Part shown: positions 28,801 to 41,176 of the stretch, piece after piece
Layout: each line of letters opens with the position of its first letter
How positions within the stretch are numbered: the first letter of the stretch is position 1
NCBI GenBank assembly: GCA_039621445.1
Contig: CP154955.1
Coordinates: 43,051,540 to 43,115,539 of the forward strand
Length of the DNA stretch: 64,000 nt
Origin: Euglena gracilis
Taxonomy: Eukaryota > Euglenida > Euglenophyceae > Euglenales
Direction of reading: 5' to 3'
The notes under the pieces: generated by a model
Databases searched by the model: none
Seen by the model: the letters and a program-made list of their open reading frames with translations, nothing else
Told to the model about the DNA's origin: nothing
Made by a program: the position numbers and the translations under genes

Positions 28801-31289
28801 GTAATCCGGTGGCAGGCTTTCCATACCAGGCCTATCGTCCTGGGGGTCACGAAGATGTATATACACCTCCATGACGTAGGTGGTCCAGGCTCGCCACCAA
28901 AACTGCTGCAGCATAAAAATACGCTGCTTGTGGACGCGGCGACTTTTGCCCTGGACATCCGGGGCGTCGCGGCACACATGCAGAAGCATGCGGCGTCCCA
29001 TCTCCAGGTCCGGGTTATCCAGAGGCGGTGGAGGACTTCCGCGCACACCGAATCACCAGAAGTCGACAGTAAATTCCTGTCGGCAGTACTTACAACAGAG
29101 GTCATACCTCTGTGGGTAAGCCAGGGAAACCCGCTTAACGCGGAAGGTGGAGCCGTAATGGCTCACCAGCCATACCTGAAGGTTGTTGCACCACAACACC
29201 TCAATCAGGCGTTCGATGTCGGGGTGCAGTGGGAAATATTTCCACTGGACTCCGAGGGGTCCTACCGAATGAATACATTCGAAGTAGGCCTTCAGCATTC
29301 GGGCCAACACATGCTGGTCTCGGAACGCCGGTCGCAACTGGTGCAGGTAACTGCGACCAGTGGAATCGCTGAAGAGACCCCAGTTCTGGCAGGGGTATCC
29401 CAGCCAAAACCAGAGCTCCCAAAAGAAGGCAAACAAATCAATTCCGTAATGGAATTGTCTGACTCTGTTCTGGGTGTGGCGTAATACCACTTGGATGGCT
29501 GCTTCCGGAGGGGTGACGGGTCGGTTTCCTGCAGTATGGTATCCATTCTGCATGTCCCAACCTTCGTCGTCCAGCTCCTCCTTGAACCTGAGAATATGCT
29601 CAAAGTCCGAGGGGACTTCTGCTGGTTCCTCCTTCTCCTCGCGTCCTGTGCCCTTACCTTTACCCTCACCCTTCCCTTTGCCGGCAACGCCTTTGCCTTC
29701 TCCCTTGCCTTTGCCCTCGGCCTTGCCTGTCTCCTTTCCCGTCTGGTGAATACCAGAGGGTCGGGCGCTCGGTGCCGCAGGAGTCGGTTCGGTTCCTTCC
29801 CATTCCATTTCTGGGGAGGGACCTGGCCGCTCCGCTGCACGTCGCGGTGATGGCGTGGCTGGGTGCTTCCTAGGAGCCTGGCGTGGGCTTGGCTTCGACC
29901 CAGGGGGTCGCGGCTCCTTCCATACCGGAGGGATCGGCGGTGGCATTACGGCAACAGGACGGCTCATCGCCACCTGTGCCTCCGCCGGTGGTCGTCCAGC
30001 CGGGGTATCCTGGCTAGCTTCCACCTGCATCGCCACAACGCCTTCCGCGTCCCGTGGGCTGGGTCGCCTGGGCTGTGGGGTAAGGTTCTACGTAGTCCTG
30101 TCGCGCTTCAGGGTGGCAGGTAATACTGCCACACCTGCCGGGGGTTCACCGGGAAATACCGGGGTTGCCACCCGCAGCTGCGGCTGGTACGGATGGTATG
30201 GGGTGTATCCACGGCCCTGAAGGGCAGCCAGAGAGGAGTAATACCTCGTCCGGTGTTCTTCAGACGCGAATACTGGCTCCTGCAGGAAGTGCCGAGCAAG
30301 CTCATCCTGCTCGGTTCCCGGAGGTGCCATGTGGTAGTAGGGAGTCTCCTGCCGACGGGGGATATCCCCAGTCTGGACAGGGGCTGCACTGGGCGGTCGG
30401 GCTGCCTCACGGTGGGGAGGTTCATCCTCCACCACTATGGGCTCCGCCTGCCTCCGTGGCTCAACGCCAGGGACAGGGGCGACCGATGATGCCTGAGGCA
30501 TCCAGTGCATGAACATGTGTTGGACGTATGCCTCAGGGGGCACGTCCGACTGTCCGGCTGGGAGCAGGCGTGCGCCACGCGGGTAATCCGCGTGCGTCGC
30601 GTACCGCGAGACAAATTGCTCCGCTGGCGGCTCGCGCGGCGGCATTCGCTGCGGCGAGGGCGGGCGAGCAAAAATTCTCGTCATCCCAGGTGGGACATGC
30701 ATAGCCTCACCTACCGGTGGGGGCGTGTGCTCACGCATATGCACGGTGTGTGATCCCACCAGCGTCTGTGTTTGCAGCATGGGCGGCACATACACGCCCA
30801 GGTCCATCATGGTCTCGCTGGGTTCGAAGCCGGAATCGGCTGCAGACAAGAAATACCGTCTCCCCGTCATCAGGGCTTGACCGCAGGGACAGCACTGAGC
30901 CACAGGGGTGTTGGCTACCACCAACAACTGAGCACAGTATGCATCCCAAAGGGGTTGCATAAAGGGCTCCGTTGGGGGGGGGGTGCGCACATACGCATCG
31001 CCCGCTCCAACGTGTCCGTAGTGCGGAAGATCATCTCTCTCGCATACGGGGGCAAGCGCGATCCGCGCTGCGCTGGTGGCTGAGGTGCCGGCTGCTGGAC
31101 GGCAGATGGATCTGGCACCGCGTATGCGGACCGGCTGCTGGTAGCCGCGGCGAGTGCCGGGGCTGAAACCCTCTCAGCATGTGGGGCACCTGGAATCGGG
31201 GCCTCAGCATACTGAGGGTACTGGGGGTATGGCGCGCCAGAAGGCTGCGGCCATGGTGGACCTGGTCCAGGTCCGCGCCCAGGCAGCAT
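25888..31289 (-). pseudogene. LTR-A extra long frame (about 1,800 codons), unknown
   Basis: I do not recognise this protein. Downstream of the integrase on the same strand, one reading frame runs from MLPGRGPGPG (31,289) to 25,888 with one shift at a C run (about 30,975) and two in-frame stops (TAG 30,088-30,090, TGA 29,053-29,055). Features in order: Pro/Tyr-rich start; CCPCGQAL; a Gly-Lys-Glu stretch (GKGEGKGKGTG); an aromatic block FWWRAWTTYVMEVYIHLRDP; a Pro/Val/Thr-rich middle; a Lys/Gly-rich segment; then a Cys/His block in the last third (CTVCHH, HVC, CVALVCGKC, CINC). It is GC-rich compared with pol. It could be a captured gene, a second gag-like protein or an env-position gene. No signal peptide or membrane span was seen. 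Confidence 0.6.
26570..26790 (-). other. Cys/His cluster inside the extra frame, possible zinc-binding domain
   Basis: Residues about 754-820 of the last open segment carry CTVC, HVC, CVALVCGKC followed by a His, and CINC. The spacing C-x2-C repeated three times suggests two zinc sites. It does not match a retroviral CCHC knuckle or an integrase HHCC, and I cannot name the fold. Confidence 0.45.
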
Positions 31290-31484
31290 GATGCTACCCG
31301 AACGACGACGACAACTAAGGGTAACCTTGTTGTCAGTCGCTTTGAGTGCTGGTGCACTGAAAAAGCAAGGCTTCTATCTTAATCAAAAACTCTGTGAGAA
31401 AGATAGAAAAAGAAGGAAGTGCAGGGGGGGTATAAACGCGAAACATTCACATAAAACACACACATTCTCTAAAACGAAATCGTT

Positions 31485-34400
31485 TCAGAAAGTGTTTATG
31501 TTTATGTCTATGTTTTTGCGCTTGTTCCACAGCTGAGAACCCTGCTGGACATATCCAACAAAACTGGATGCTGGCTCCCAAGTGTCCTCCTCTGGCCCAT
31601 ACCCTTTCCAGCGAACTTTCCAGTAGTGCACACCCCTGTCGACCTTGTGGTCTATTATCTTATCGACCACAAAGTCGTCCGTTTCAGGTAATCTGGAACG
31701 GGGCTTGAAATATAGGCAGGGGATAGCTTTTCCGTCTGGGGGGCTTAGGTACGGTTTGAAGTCGTCCATATGGACGTCCTCAATCCCGTTGGGCAAGGCA
31801 ACTTTATATCGCCCGCTACTACCTATCCTCTCCAAAATTTCGCATGGGCCGAGCCAGAGAGGATCTAGCTTGGAAGGTTGCATGCGGGTGCGGTTATTCC
31901 GTACCCACACGCGGTCACCTGGACTATACACAGGTGTGTTGAAGTTCTGTAGAAACGATTTCCGTTTGTTGGAATGAATTTCTGTGGTACGTGATTGGAC
32001 TGCAGAGCGGAGTGATTCCACTTCTGCAAACCACGTTTCACAGCTGACGCTACTTCGGACGGGTCTCTCCGAGGGGATATCCCCTATGGCCGGAGGGTCT
32101 CGTCCGAAAACAATTTTGTACGGTGAGTGTGGTAATACCAACCCTGGCAAGGTATTGATGTAAAATAAACACCAATGAAGAACGGATAACCAATTCTTAC
32201 CCGAGTCAGCCAGTGAAAGGCGAAGCATATTGACAACGGATTTCACGACTGCCTCGGCTCCACCATTGCCTTTCCGGCGGTATATAATGGGAAAATGCTG
32301 CTCAATGCCGAGTAAAACGCACAAAGTTGTGAAAAACCGCGAAGAGATCAAGTGATCTTGATCACTCACTATTTCGTTCGGTAAACCCATTAAGCAGATA
32401 CATTTCTCCAGGAATATGGATGCCAAAATTTGGGCTGTCAACCCTGCTTTCCGGCATGGAATGGCTACTATGTACCCACTCAGCCGGCAGACGACAACAA
32501 AAACGTAATCGTAAATTTTGTCATCTGATCCTTTGCAAGGTTCAAGTGCGAGAAAATCCATGCAGAGGGACGTAAAAATGTCTGGTGGTACGGGGAAAAA
32601 GTCCATCGTACCAGGGGGGGTACCTCTGCGCGGTTTCACAGCCTGGCAAATTTGGCACCGTTGCAAAATTCGCAAACAGCACGAATATAAATCTTTTTCA
32701 CTCAGGGTTGTACAATATCTGCGACCAACTAGTGAAAGAAGTTTGGGGCCCCCAGGGTGACCATGGTTGTGATAGCTCAAAATCACATCATCAACCAGGT
32801 CTTGGGGTATACAATATTTATAACCAGAATTATTCCGGAAAATAAGTCGCAATGATGATAGAGAGTAATTCTCTATGTATTCACCATTACGAAGTCTATT
32901 CACAATGGTACTATATACAGGGTCATGCGAATAATCCCGTTCGCGGAAAAACAGGGGGGGTAGGAGTTTCCGTACGCGTAATGCGACGGGGTCCGGCAGT
33001 GCGTCCACGCCGGCGCCTTCCACGCAATGGTGAAATGGTGATGCTGCGATACACCCGGGAAACCGGTAGTGAATCGAGCATGTTGTCCGCAGCGTCGGAT
33101 CGACGTGCGAACTGGTCAGCCTCATGGCTGCCATGGAAAGTCGCATCACCCTCATCCGGGTTCCCAGGATAATACCAGGGGGCTCGGCTGAGAGGATCCG
33201 CAACTTTTTGCGTGTGACCTGGGTATAGATAACCACCAGGTTAAACTGGCTCAAGAACTCATGCCATCGGCATCTTCTGCCAACTGATGACATGGCCTTG
33301 TTCAGGTCCTCGGTATACCAGTGTTGAAGGCTCTCATGATCCGTCAACACCAGTATCTGGACCAGGCTGCTGGCTATCCAGCTGCGGAATTTCTGGAGAA
33401 TTGGCACAATGGCATACGTCTCCTTTTCGCGAATGCTCCATTTAACCTGTCCTTTCCCGTTGTCGCCCTGTAGCTTCCTGCTGAAGAAAGCCACAGGTCG
33501 GAGTTCATTCGCCGCATTATGCTGGCTAAGAACTCCGCCAACAGCGTAATCGCTGCTGTCGACCTCCAGGACATACGGTTTATATGGATCCGCGATATCG
33601 AGAACCACGTTCTCGAGTAGCAAGTCCTTGATTTTATTCAAGGCCTCGCACATTTGGTCATCCCAAATGACTTTTGCGTTATCGGGTGTCCGATTTTTAA
33701 GTTGTCGGGTTAGGGCTACCGCGATTTTCGCGAAATCTTTCATGTAATTCGCGTAGTATTGGGCTAATCCCAAAAATCCCTTTAAATGTGTTAAGGTCTT
33801 AATGACCTCAGGAGTCCATTTCTTAATGGCCTCCATCTTACTGGGTGTGGCTTTACGCTGCCCGTTGCCCAGGATGTGTCCGCAAAACTTAATAATTTTG
33901 CGAAACAGGTGCATTTTGGAACCCTTCACAAAAAGCACATGCTTTTGGAACGCGGATAATACCGCGCGCACATCGCCACAACGCGGGTCGAGGATATCCT
34001 CGCCCGATTTCGCAGATGGCGGTTGGGTTCCCACCAGTACATCATCGATGTACACCAGAGCAAACGGTAAATCGCGCAAAACCCACTGCATCATGCGTTG
34101 AAACATGGCTGGGCCATTCTTAACACCCATGGGGAGCACCGTCCATTGGTACACACCCTTGGATGTCACGAATGCCGTATACGGTTGCGAATCAGGATGC
34201 AAATGCATCTGATGGAAACCGTCTTCCAGATCAAAGATTGACCACAACCGGTTATCCGATTGTCTGGTGATCAAATCCTCGATCAGCGGTAACGGGAAGG
34301 GGTCATCCTTCGTTTGGGAGTTCAGGTACCGGTAATCCAGCACCAGTCTCCACTTCTTCTGGCCAGACTGGTCAGCGGGTTTGGGCACCACAAAAGCTTG

Positions 34401-34631
34401 TGATGTCCACTTGCTCTTGGAAGGGATAATCCACTTCCGCTGGATGAGCTTCTCAATCATCTCGTTGAGAGCCTGTTCGCGTTCACCCGAACAACGGAAA
34501 AATTTCCGTTGCATGGGTTTGGCGCCATCCTTGAGCTCGATTTTGCAAACACCGAACGGACCGCGAATCGCGGGGTCGATGTCGCAGGCGTAAACTGGAT
34601 TTTCCAGTACACCATGGAATTCGCGAGTAAT
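31485..34631 (-). CDS. LTR-A pol: RT, RNase H, integrase, chromodomain
   Basis: Open without a stop from just after a TGA at 34,632. Counting from the Met at 34,514, RT has FDLEDGFHQ and VYIDDVL (YIDD at residues 155-158). RNase H follows with [11 protein letters not shown] and TDHESLQHW. Its last block (ADPLSR) lies one frame over between about 33,229 and 32,940, as if a base was lost and later regained. Integrase has the HHCC zinc site ([14 protein letters not shown]), catalytic Asp in CMDFLAL, Asp in SDQDH and Glu in GGAEAV. A chromodomain starts near residue 948 ([15 protein letters not shown]). It makes cDNA and inserts it, and the chromodomain usually guides insertion to modified chromatin. 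Confidence 0.85.
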   Translation of the reverse strand: MTREFHGVLENPVYACDIDPAIRGPFGVCKIELKDGAKPMQRKFFRCSGEREQALNEMIEKLIQRKWIIPSKSKWTSQAFVVPKPADQSGQKKWRLVLDYRYLNSQTKDDPFPLPLIEDLITRQSDNRLWSIFDLEDGFHQMHLHPDSQPYTAFVTSKGVYQWTVLPMGVKNGPAMFQRMMQWVLRDLPFALVYIDDVLVGTQPPSAKSGEDILDPRCGDVRAVLSAFQKHVLFVKGSKMHLFRKIIKFCGHILGNGQRKATPSKMEAIKKWTPEVIKTLTHLKGFLGLAQYYANYMKDFAKIAVALTRQLKNRTPDNAKVIWDDQMCEALNKIKDLLLENVVLDIADPYKPYVLEVDSSDYAVGGVLSQHNAANELRPVAFFSRKLQGDNGKGQVKWSIREKETYAIVPILQKFRSWIASSLVQILVLTDHESLQHWYTEDLNKAMSSVGRRCRWHEFLSQFNLVVIYTQVTRKKLRILSAEPPGIILGTRMRVMRLSMAAMRLTSSHVDPTLRTTCSIHYRFPGCIAASPFHHCVEGAGVDALPDPVALRVRKLLPPLFFRERDYSHDPVYSTIVNRLRNGEYIENYSLSSLRLIFRNNSGYKYCIPQDLVDDVILSYHNHGHPGGPKLLSLVGRRYCTTLSEKDLYSCCLRILQRCQICQAVKPRRGTPPGTMDFFPVPPDIFTSLCMDFLALEPCKGSDDKIYDYVFVVVCRLSGYIVAIPCRKAGLTAQILASIFLEKCICLMGLPNEIVSDQDHLISSRFFTTLCVLLGIEQHFPIIYRRKGNGGAEAVVKSVVNMLRLSLADSGKNWLSVLHWCLFYINTLPGLVLPHSPYKIVFGRDPPAIGDIPSERPVRSSVSCETWFAEVESLRSAVQSRTTEIHSNKRKSFLQNFNTPVYSPGDRVWVRNNRTRMQPSKLDPLWLGPCEILERIGSSGRYKVALPNGIEDVHMDDFKPYLSPPDGKAIPCLYFKPRSRLPETDDFVVDKIIDHKVDRGVHYWKVRWKGYGPEEDTWEPASSFVGYVQQGSQLWNKRKNIDININTF

Positions 34632-34634
34632 TCA
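34632..34634 (-). other. In-frame TGA between methyltransferase-like domain and RT
   Basis: The same frame is open on both sides. LTR-B has a TAG at the matching place (50,238-50,240). Confidence 0.7.
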
Positions 34635-35330
34635 CGAACAATAGTCAGCAGACTTGGGGTGTTGGTCCGCACTCTCAATGACCGCAGAAATTTGCGTTGA
34701 GGGTGTGGCATCACCATTGGTACCAAGGTATCTTGGCACACGCAAATCGGATATTCCGAATGCGTCGAAGAAGCAAACGCGAAAAATGATTTCTTTAACA
34801 GGTGGTAATAATATACCACAAAAATCCTCAAATAGTGGTACATCAGCGGGTAAATCCCACCAATGAAAACACACATAGGGTAATTGGTGAAACCAATCCG
34901 CATTCGGATTGACGGGTATGAGGAGAGCTCCTCGCGCTTCATCGTGGAGGATTTTCTCCACCACATCCGGGATAAGTTTTGGGGGAGGGTGCATCCATAG
35001 CACCGTATCACCCCAAAATTTAAGAAATGCGTTGGAATGTCGTGACCAATATCGCGACAAGCGCGCATGCGCTTTTGATGAAAACGCATCAATTTCCAAC
35101 GACAAATCGAAGGAATCAGCCAGAGCCGCGATTTTGGAGAACCATTCCTCCAAAATACGGTATTGACCAAAATTAAATGCGTTCCATACGCGCATCGCGT
35201 AGGTGTCGACCTGGTTCGCGGGTTGAACAGCGGTAACGCAATTCAGGGATCCGCAAACATAGGTCAAGGGTGTGTCATCCACACTCCCAAGGGGCATTCC
35301 CCTTGGGAGTGATTGGTTGGATGGGTGCAT
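34635..35330 (-). pseudogene. LTR-A methyltransferase-like domain
   Basis: The frame contains LEIDAFSSKAHARLSRYW, then WMHPPPKLIPDVVEKI and ALLIPVNPNADWF. The pattern, DAFSS, an xPPx box before a helix, then a hydrophobic strand ending in Pro, parallels the NPPF domain of LTR-B and the domain found after RNase H in DIRS elements, which resembles Dam-type N6-adenine methyltransferases. Here the box is HPPP instead of NPPF or DPPY, so catalysis is doubtful. The position between protease and RT is unusual for a Ty3 element. The flanking frames are broken by a shift near 35,270 and by the TGA at 34,632. Confidence 0.55.
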
Positions 35331-36567
35331 ACACAGTACATATCATGCCAGATGGAGGCGGGGGAGGTGTGTGACACGGATTTCGCGGTCCCAAACAACA
35401 AGGCAATACCTCGTTGTTGGAGCACTTGATGTACGGTCGCGCATTGCGATCCGCTACCAAGTGTATGGTTACGCGAAATCGGGATTAGTGTTGGTGTTTG
35501 GACTGGACATCCACAATCGAAATCTGGCTGGGCGGAAATTCTCCTACAGTGCACATGTTGGAAGGAAGTGTCGGAGTAGTGGTCCTGGTCGCGCATGTTG
35601 GTCTGGTGAGGGTGTGTGTAAAAGTTGGGATGCGCTGTTGTAGCTGCTGGGGGGTGTACAGATGTATCTGAAAGCGATACATCTGGTGGAAAACGGGGTA
35701 TTGGTGCAGCTGGGCGACTACTCGACACCGTGATCACTTCAGGCCTTTGGGCTTTCGTCTTGTAACCCAGTGGAACGAGGGGGGTACCGCTACTCGCTTG
35801 CCCTGCCTCATGGGGAACGGAAGTTGGTGTGTCGATGGGCAGGGGGTGAACTTTCTCGGTACACCCGGTGTGGAAAACGTTGGTTGGTGTGGTTGGTAAC
35901 GGGGTAAAAATTTTCGAAAACGGTGTGGAAAAATTGGTGGGTATCGCGGTTGACGCCACAGGTGATGAGGGTTTGGGGGGCAATGAAGAGAATGGTGATG
36001 TGCGCAAACCGTGGGAGTGGCAATCCACTACCAGCCGGTGCTGACGTAAAAAGGGGTATCCCAGAATTACGTCAGAACCATGGATTCGGGCTTTGTATCC
36101 CCAGGTATCCGAAAAGTTTGCGGTTGGGGAGGTTGTGAGTGGTGCTTGGGGATGAGGGGTAGGACAATGTCCAAAAAGCATCCCAAGTCACCACCGCACA
36201 TGGGGGTGTTGTCAGCCGTCGTAATTTTGATCGGCTCCTTGGCTTTCACCAAGAGGGGGGTTGGTATCAACCCGAACCGAAAAAGTAGTGCAATGCGACA
36301 ACCAGTGTCAATGAGAATTTTGACTTTTGCACAAGAATTTTGGATTTTGATTTCTGCTTGGACCAAAAGTTCCATGGGGGGTAGGCAAAGTGAAGGGTCT
36401 GGCAAAAATACGTTTTCTTGCCAGCTTTCCCATGAACCCTTTCCTACTTTGCACAACATTCCGAGCGGAAAGTTGGAGTGGGGGGTGGGGGCCCCGAAAA
36501 TTTTCCGGGTACCGACCAGAAAGGCAGATTGGCAGGGGGGGTGGGGTTGATCAGGTCCTACCTCCAT
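35264..36567 (-). pseudogene. LTR-A aspartic protease and Pro/Ser/Thr-rich linker
   Basis: A retropepsin pattern starts with VKILIDTGCRIALLF (catalytic DTG, about 36,290-36,323) and TTADNTPM (flap region), and ends in VILGYPFLRQH in a second frame (about 36,047-36,070), so a frameshift divides the enzyme. A long linker rich in Pro, Thr, Ser and His follows to 35,264, with no recognised domain. The protease cleaves the Gag-Pol polyprotein. Confidence 0.7.
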
Positions 36568-36823
36568 CTGTTCATCAGCCCAGAGGTCCGTGCCCTCGGA
36601 CCTCAGGCTCCCCTACCCAGGTCCGAACCGGCCGAATAGCCGGCTATGGGCCTTTTAGAGGTATAAACGGATTTCAACGTGCGCACCGCCATGCGGGCCT
36701 CGTCGAAATCGGTATCCGTGGTCTCATCCCCCTCCCTGCCCGAAGCCGGGGTGTCATCCTCCAAACAAGATATCTTGAAACCGACTTTATGGCGGTTGGA
36801 GGAGTGACCCTTGTCACCACGAT

Positions 36824-39800
36824 TCATACCGCGATGACGTTGGCCAGGGCGGGGAGAACGAGAACGCGGACATTTGGATGAGTGGTGATCACTCGATCCA
36901 CAAAGCGAACACCGCGATTTGTGTCGCGATTCTGGGTAACGGGGCGATCGGTTTCCCGATTTCCAGTCAAACCGTCGTGGTGACCGGATATCCCGTCGAC
37001 CATGACCGGTGTACCGGGGTTTTCCCGATGAGGATCGCGAAGAAGATGATCCGCTTCGCGAACGCGATCACGATGTCTCGCGATGAGAATCACGCTTCTT
37101 GGCCGGTCACCGGGTGACCTACCCCGAGGGGTACCGTGTTTCCGCTCATCGCGGAACGGGATCCGGGGGCTAAAACCACCGGAACGGGGACCCGATGACC
37201 GTGAATTGCCCGATTGGCGTGAAAACGCGGAGGAACCCGAACCTCGTGATGAGGTCGAGCCTCGCGGACTCTGAATACGCTTACGCGCTTCAGGATTAGG
37301 ACATTCCCGAGACATATGTCCCGATTTGTTGCACAAAAAGCACACTTTATCCGTGGCTTGGTCCGAAGAACGCGGATATCGCGTTTTCGATCCCGTGGTT
37401 GGTGAAGTGGGTGAAACCGGCGATTTTTGCAATGCGTTCACCGAACCAGCTGGTAATCCAGCGATTGGGTGTGCGTTATACGCGGATTGGATCTGACTAA
37501 GAAGCTGTGACAGCTTCAGTTGCTTGGAAACGTAATTCTAGCGTTGGTCAAGAGTCATTGCATTACCCGCCAACTCCTCACGGTGGACATCCTTGATGAG
37601 GCTAGGCGTGAAATGCATGAGAACAGCGTCAAACTGTTCGCGCATTTGCTTTTCACCGAGTTCATCCACTTCAGCGGCAAGTCCCAACCATTTGGCATAC
37701 CAAAGGTCAATGGACTTCCACTTGCGGTCGGGTGGGGCGCATTGCCGCCACTTGGTCTCCAGGGTAATCCTAGCGACCAAACTTGAACTGGTGGAAGCGT
37801 ATTGCTCCACCAGGTCATCAAAGGAAACGCGGTAGCGAATCACGAGTTGTCGCGCGCGCTCCTTTTCATCCTTTGGGAGGCAATCGATGAATTCCATCTT
37901 GATCACGTCCGGGTTTGTGTCCTGGGTTGGCCCTTTCAATGCCCAGTAGTACTCCCAGTCCCGGAAAAACTGTCTCCATGTGGTTGGATCACCATCCCAC
38001 TGGGGTTTCACCTTATTCGCGATTGCGATGGTGCCCTTGAAGTCTTTCTGAAAAACCCGTTGGCCCTCGGTGGCATTCCGTGGTTTCGGGCCCGGGTACG
38101 CTCGAGCACCAAGCGTATCCTTTCCGGATTCTTGTCGGAATCGCGAAATTTCTGGTGAAGGTGAATTCTGGAACCGGGAATCCGGTCGCAAACCCTGTTG
38201 GTCACCCGTAATACGGGGACTCTCCGGTGTGGGGATGTGTCGCGCATGCAACGTGTGACCCACTCCCGGTGTACGGGTTTGGCTCATTCCACGCACAAGC
38301 ATGGAATGATGCATTTCTTGATGGAGACTTGGCGGAATCGCCGTGTTTTCCGCAAATTCGGTTCCCGTAATGGGAAATTCATCCGAAAACTGGGTTTGGG
38401 TTGTGGACAAGGCCAATGGTGGCACAATTCGCGGAATCGCGGATTGTGACACTCGGGACACGGGTGGTGGTGGTGCCTGTGCACCCAGAGCCGGGTTATG
38501 GAAACGCGACTCTGGAACGTTTGGCGCATCTTCTGCAATGCATACTGCCGAATTGCGGTGTGAAACCCTCTGTTGGTTGGACACATTATCTAAACCCACA
38601 GACAGGTCATGCACACTTTGCTCCAAATGCTCAACGAGTTGGATTTGGCCGCAAATACGGTCAACTTCATCCTCCAAAGCGCGAATACGCTTGCGGTAAC
38701 GGGAAAAGTCATCCAAGTGCGGAATCCTTTCGGAAATTCCGGTAACATCTTGGACAAGTTTCCTGTGAGACTTATCCAATAATTGGACTTGTCCCATTAA
38801 TGCTTTTACAGCATTTGAGAGAATCTGCAAAGGTGATTCCACCTTGGTTGGTGTGGCGGTGGGTGCAACCGGTGCAGGGTTATCCGAGAACGCGGTTGTG
38901 GTACCCACGGGAAAATTTCCGGGTTGTGGCTTATCCAACAACGCGGAAATTCGCTCATCCAACCTGGTAATATCACTTTGAGTGGATCGGGCATTCCGAT
39001 TCACCGATTCCTCAAGCCGTAATAGGCTGTTGCAGAAATCTTGCAAGGTTTCCTGATTGTTAGTGAGCATTTTGTCATAAAATGCCTTGAAATCAGGGTT
39101 CTCGGTAAACCGAGAAGTGGAACCTGCAGGTAGAGACTGCGTTTCCGTTACTTTGGTAGACACCGATGCATACCGGGTCTGGAGTTCCCCAATAGCAGTC
39201 TGAATACCGCTAATGTCCGGAATTCGGTGGGAAAGTGCGGAATAGCTTTGTTGCAAACCCGCAATGGCCGAGTTAATCCCGCCAATGTCGGACTGCAACT
39301 GCAACTGCAGGGAATCCTGCCGTTGTGCCATTTCCGCGACTTTCGCGCTCAGATTGGATAACCCAACCTGATTCGCGTCACAATAGCAGGTCTTCTGCTC
39401 AAAGCGGGAAAGTCGCTCCTCCAACTGCCGCACATACGTGTGGGGAGCAAAATTCTCGTTGGCTTGTGACTGGAATTGCCAAAACCTTTCCGTTTCATCG
39501 CACAACTGCATAATGCGGTGTTGCGATTCATGGAAAGTTGCGGACAATGTGGTGAAATGGTCCATAGACACAAATCCACCACTGCTGGATGTTGCAGACG
39601 AGGAATCTCGTGCATGCAACTGTTGTTGTAAATGCAACAACGCGGATGAACAGGACACCATTTGTCCCGATAACCGTTGTAGTGAGTCATGCAAGTGCAG
39701 AAACTTGGAGTCATTCCGCGTTTCCGCTTCATGCATGCATTCACTAATTTGCCGGAAGTGTTGCGGGAGTTGTTGTCACATTTTGTCAAAGGTTTCCCGA

Positions 39801-40590
39801 AAGTTTGCAAGGTCAATACCCGCACTTTCGAAATTCCTCTGGCAATATTTGCCAACTTCCTGCAAGTAATTCCAGCAGAATTCCAGCTTCGTGAAGACAT
39901 GTTTTTGGTTGTCCTCATCGAACTGGAGCACTTTGTTCAGTGCGGTTGCGCAATCTGCAACGCATTGTTGCACATGGTTGAACTGCCTCACAAGGGGGTT
40001 ATCCCCTGGAAGCCGAGCCACGATATCCTGCACATCCTCAGCAGTGAGGAGCTCACCAGTGCCCTTCCCATAGCCATCCATGGGTTGGGACGTACCGGAG
40101 AATTCCGGTACCACTAGGCGAGTCTCCGGTGGCCAAGGTAGTGCGGGATAACACCCAAGATCGGGTGGTGGTGGCAAAGCTCTGTAAGGGTTTGCCGGTG
40201 GAAGAGCGGGTGGTGGTTGAAAGAAACACGGGGTTTCCAGCCCACCATCACCACAGAAGTCCGGTGGCGGAATCACCACGGGTCTCTCCGGTGTGCGCAG
40301 CTGCACCATTGCCGCAGACAGAGGCGAGTACCCCCGCTGTGGCAAGGTGAGTGCGGAAGAGGCCGCATTAGCCTCTGAAACCAATGAAGTGGAGTGCTCA
40401 TCGCCGACCACTGTCAATGATGACAAATGTTGCAATCTTGACAATTGGGCCAATTGTGCCTCATCGGCGTGGGAACTGGAAGCACTTTCACATAAAAGCT
40501 TCCAATCCCCATTTTCTTGGTCAATGTCTTGCAATGATGCCTGTAATAAGGCATAATTGAATTGATGGTTGGGGCCTGTGCTTTGCATCT
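36824..40590 (-). pseudogene. LTR-A gag with coiled coil and zinc knuckle
   Basis: Probable start at the ATG at 40,590 (MQSTGPNHQ). One frame runs 3.8 kb, interrupted only by TGA at 39,776-39,778 and TAG at 37,538-37,540. An N-terminal Pro-rich part is followed by several hundred residues of coiled-coil pattern (for example LSNLSAKVAEMAQRQDSLQL), then a capsid-like region (WDGDPTTWRQFFRDWEYYW, about 37,900-38,010) and a canonical CCHC knuckle CFLCNKSGHMSREC (about 37,300-37,346) before an Arg/Ser-rich tail. Gag packages the RNA and forms the particle. The coiled-coil extension makes it much longer than typical Ty3 gag. Confidence 0.75.
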
Positions 40591-40859
40591 TTCTGATGAC
40601 AAAAACAGCAAAAAACCTCAAAACTAAGCAGTTGTGCTGGCACCAGAGGGGCTGTAACGCGTAATACCGTACAGAACCTTCCGGAGCCTGCTCGTCTGCT
40701 TAGACGTTGACTAGAAGCTGGGAGCTGACGCTGCGACCGTGTAATAACGGTACAGGGGCCCTCCGCTGCCAGTCAGCGTAGGATCGTACAAATCTGCTAC
40801 CAAGTGTAATACCTGGTAGCCTTTCTCTCTGTGAAGTATGTGTATAGGATCGTAACCAA

Positions 40860-40869
40860 TCTGCTACCA
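40860..40869 (-). promoter_or_regulatory. LTR-A primer binding site
   Basis: On the minus strand TGGTAGCAGA begins two bases after the 5' LTR. It matches the complement of the 3' end of eukaryotic initiator tRNA-Met (ending CUGCUACCA). The same ten bases recur at 40,793-40,802 within a repeated GATCGTA-CAAATCTGCTACCA block. Confidence 0.8.
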
Positions 40870-40871
40870 AG

Positions 40872-41174
40872 TGTACGTCGGATTCCCAATTCCCCTTTCC
40901 CAATTCCCAAAAGCCTTCGCTTTCGCCTTGGCGCACCTACTTGGGAACTGAAAATCAGAGTAACAGAAAATCCCTTTTCCCACTTCCCAAGAAGCAAAGC
41001 ACAGAGCAATGCAGGGAGTACGGACTGGATAACCAAGTCCGGTCCGGAGAAAAGGAAAGACAAACAGAATACCACCTGTGGAGAGAGAAGGGGCACACAT
41101 TAGGAAATCCTAATAGGATCTGCTTCCATCCTAACTTCCTCAACGGAAGGGGACAGAAGCATACGCCTGGTACA
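40872..41174 (-). repeat. LTR-A 5' LTR
   Basis: Matches 25,031-25,333 with about four substitutions. Transcription would start here, leftward. No TATA box is evident. Confidence 0.9.
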
Positions 41175-41176
41175 AA

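Larger units (their letters stand above)
25031..41174 (-). mobile_element. LTR-A: 16.1-kb Ty3-like retrotransposon with chromodomain
   Basis: Direct 303-bp LTRs begin TGTAC and end GTACA at both sides. A primer binding site and a purine tract lie at the proper places for minus-strand transcription. The order is gag, protease, methyltransferase-like domain, RT, RNase H, integrase, chromodomain, then a 5.4-kb extra frame. About four differences separate the LTRs by eye, so the insertion is fairly young. It splits DIRS element 2. GTGTCA occurs at 25,024-25,029 and 41,177-41,182, 1 and 2 bases from the LTR edges, probably an imperfect target duplication. The length is far above the 5-7 kb usual for Ty3 elements. 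Confidence 0.9.
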
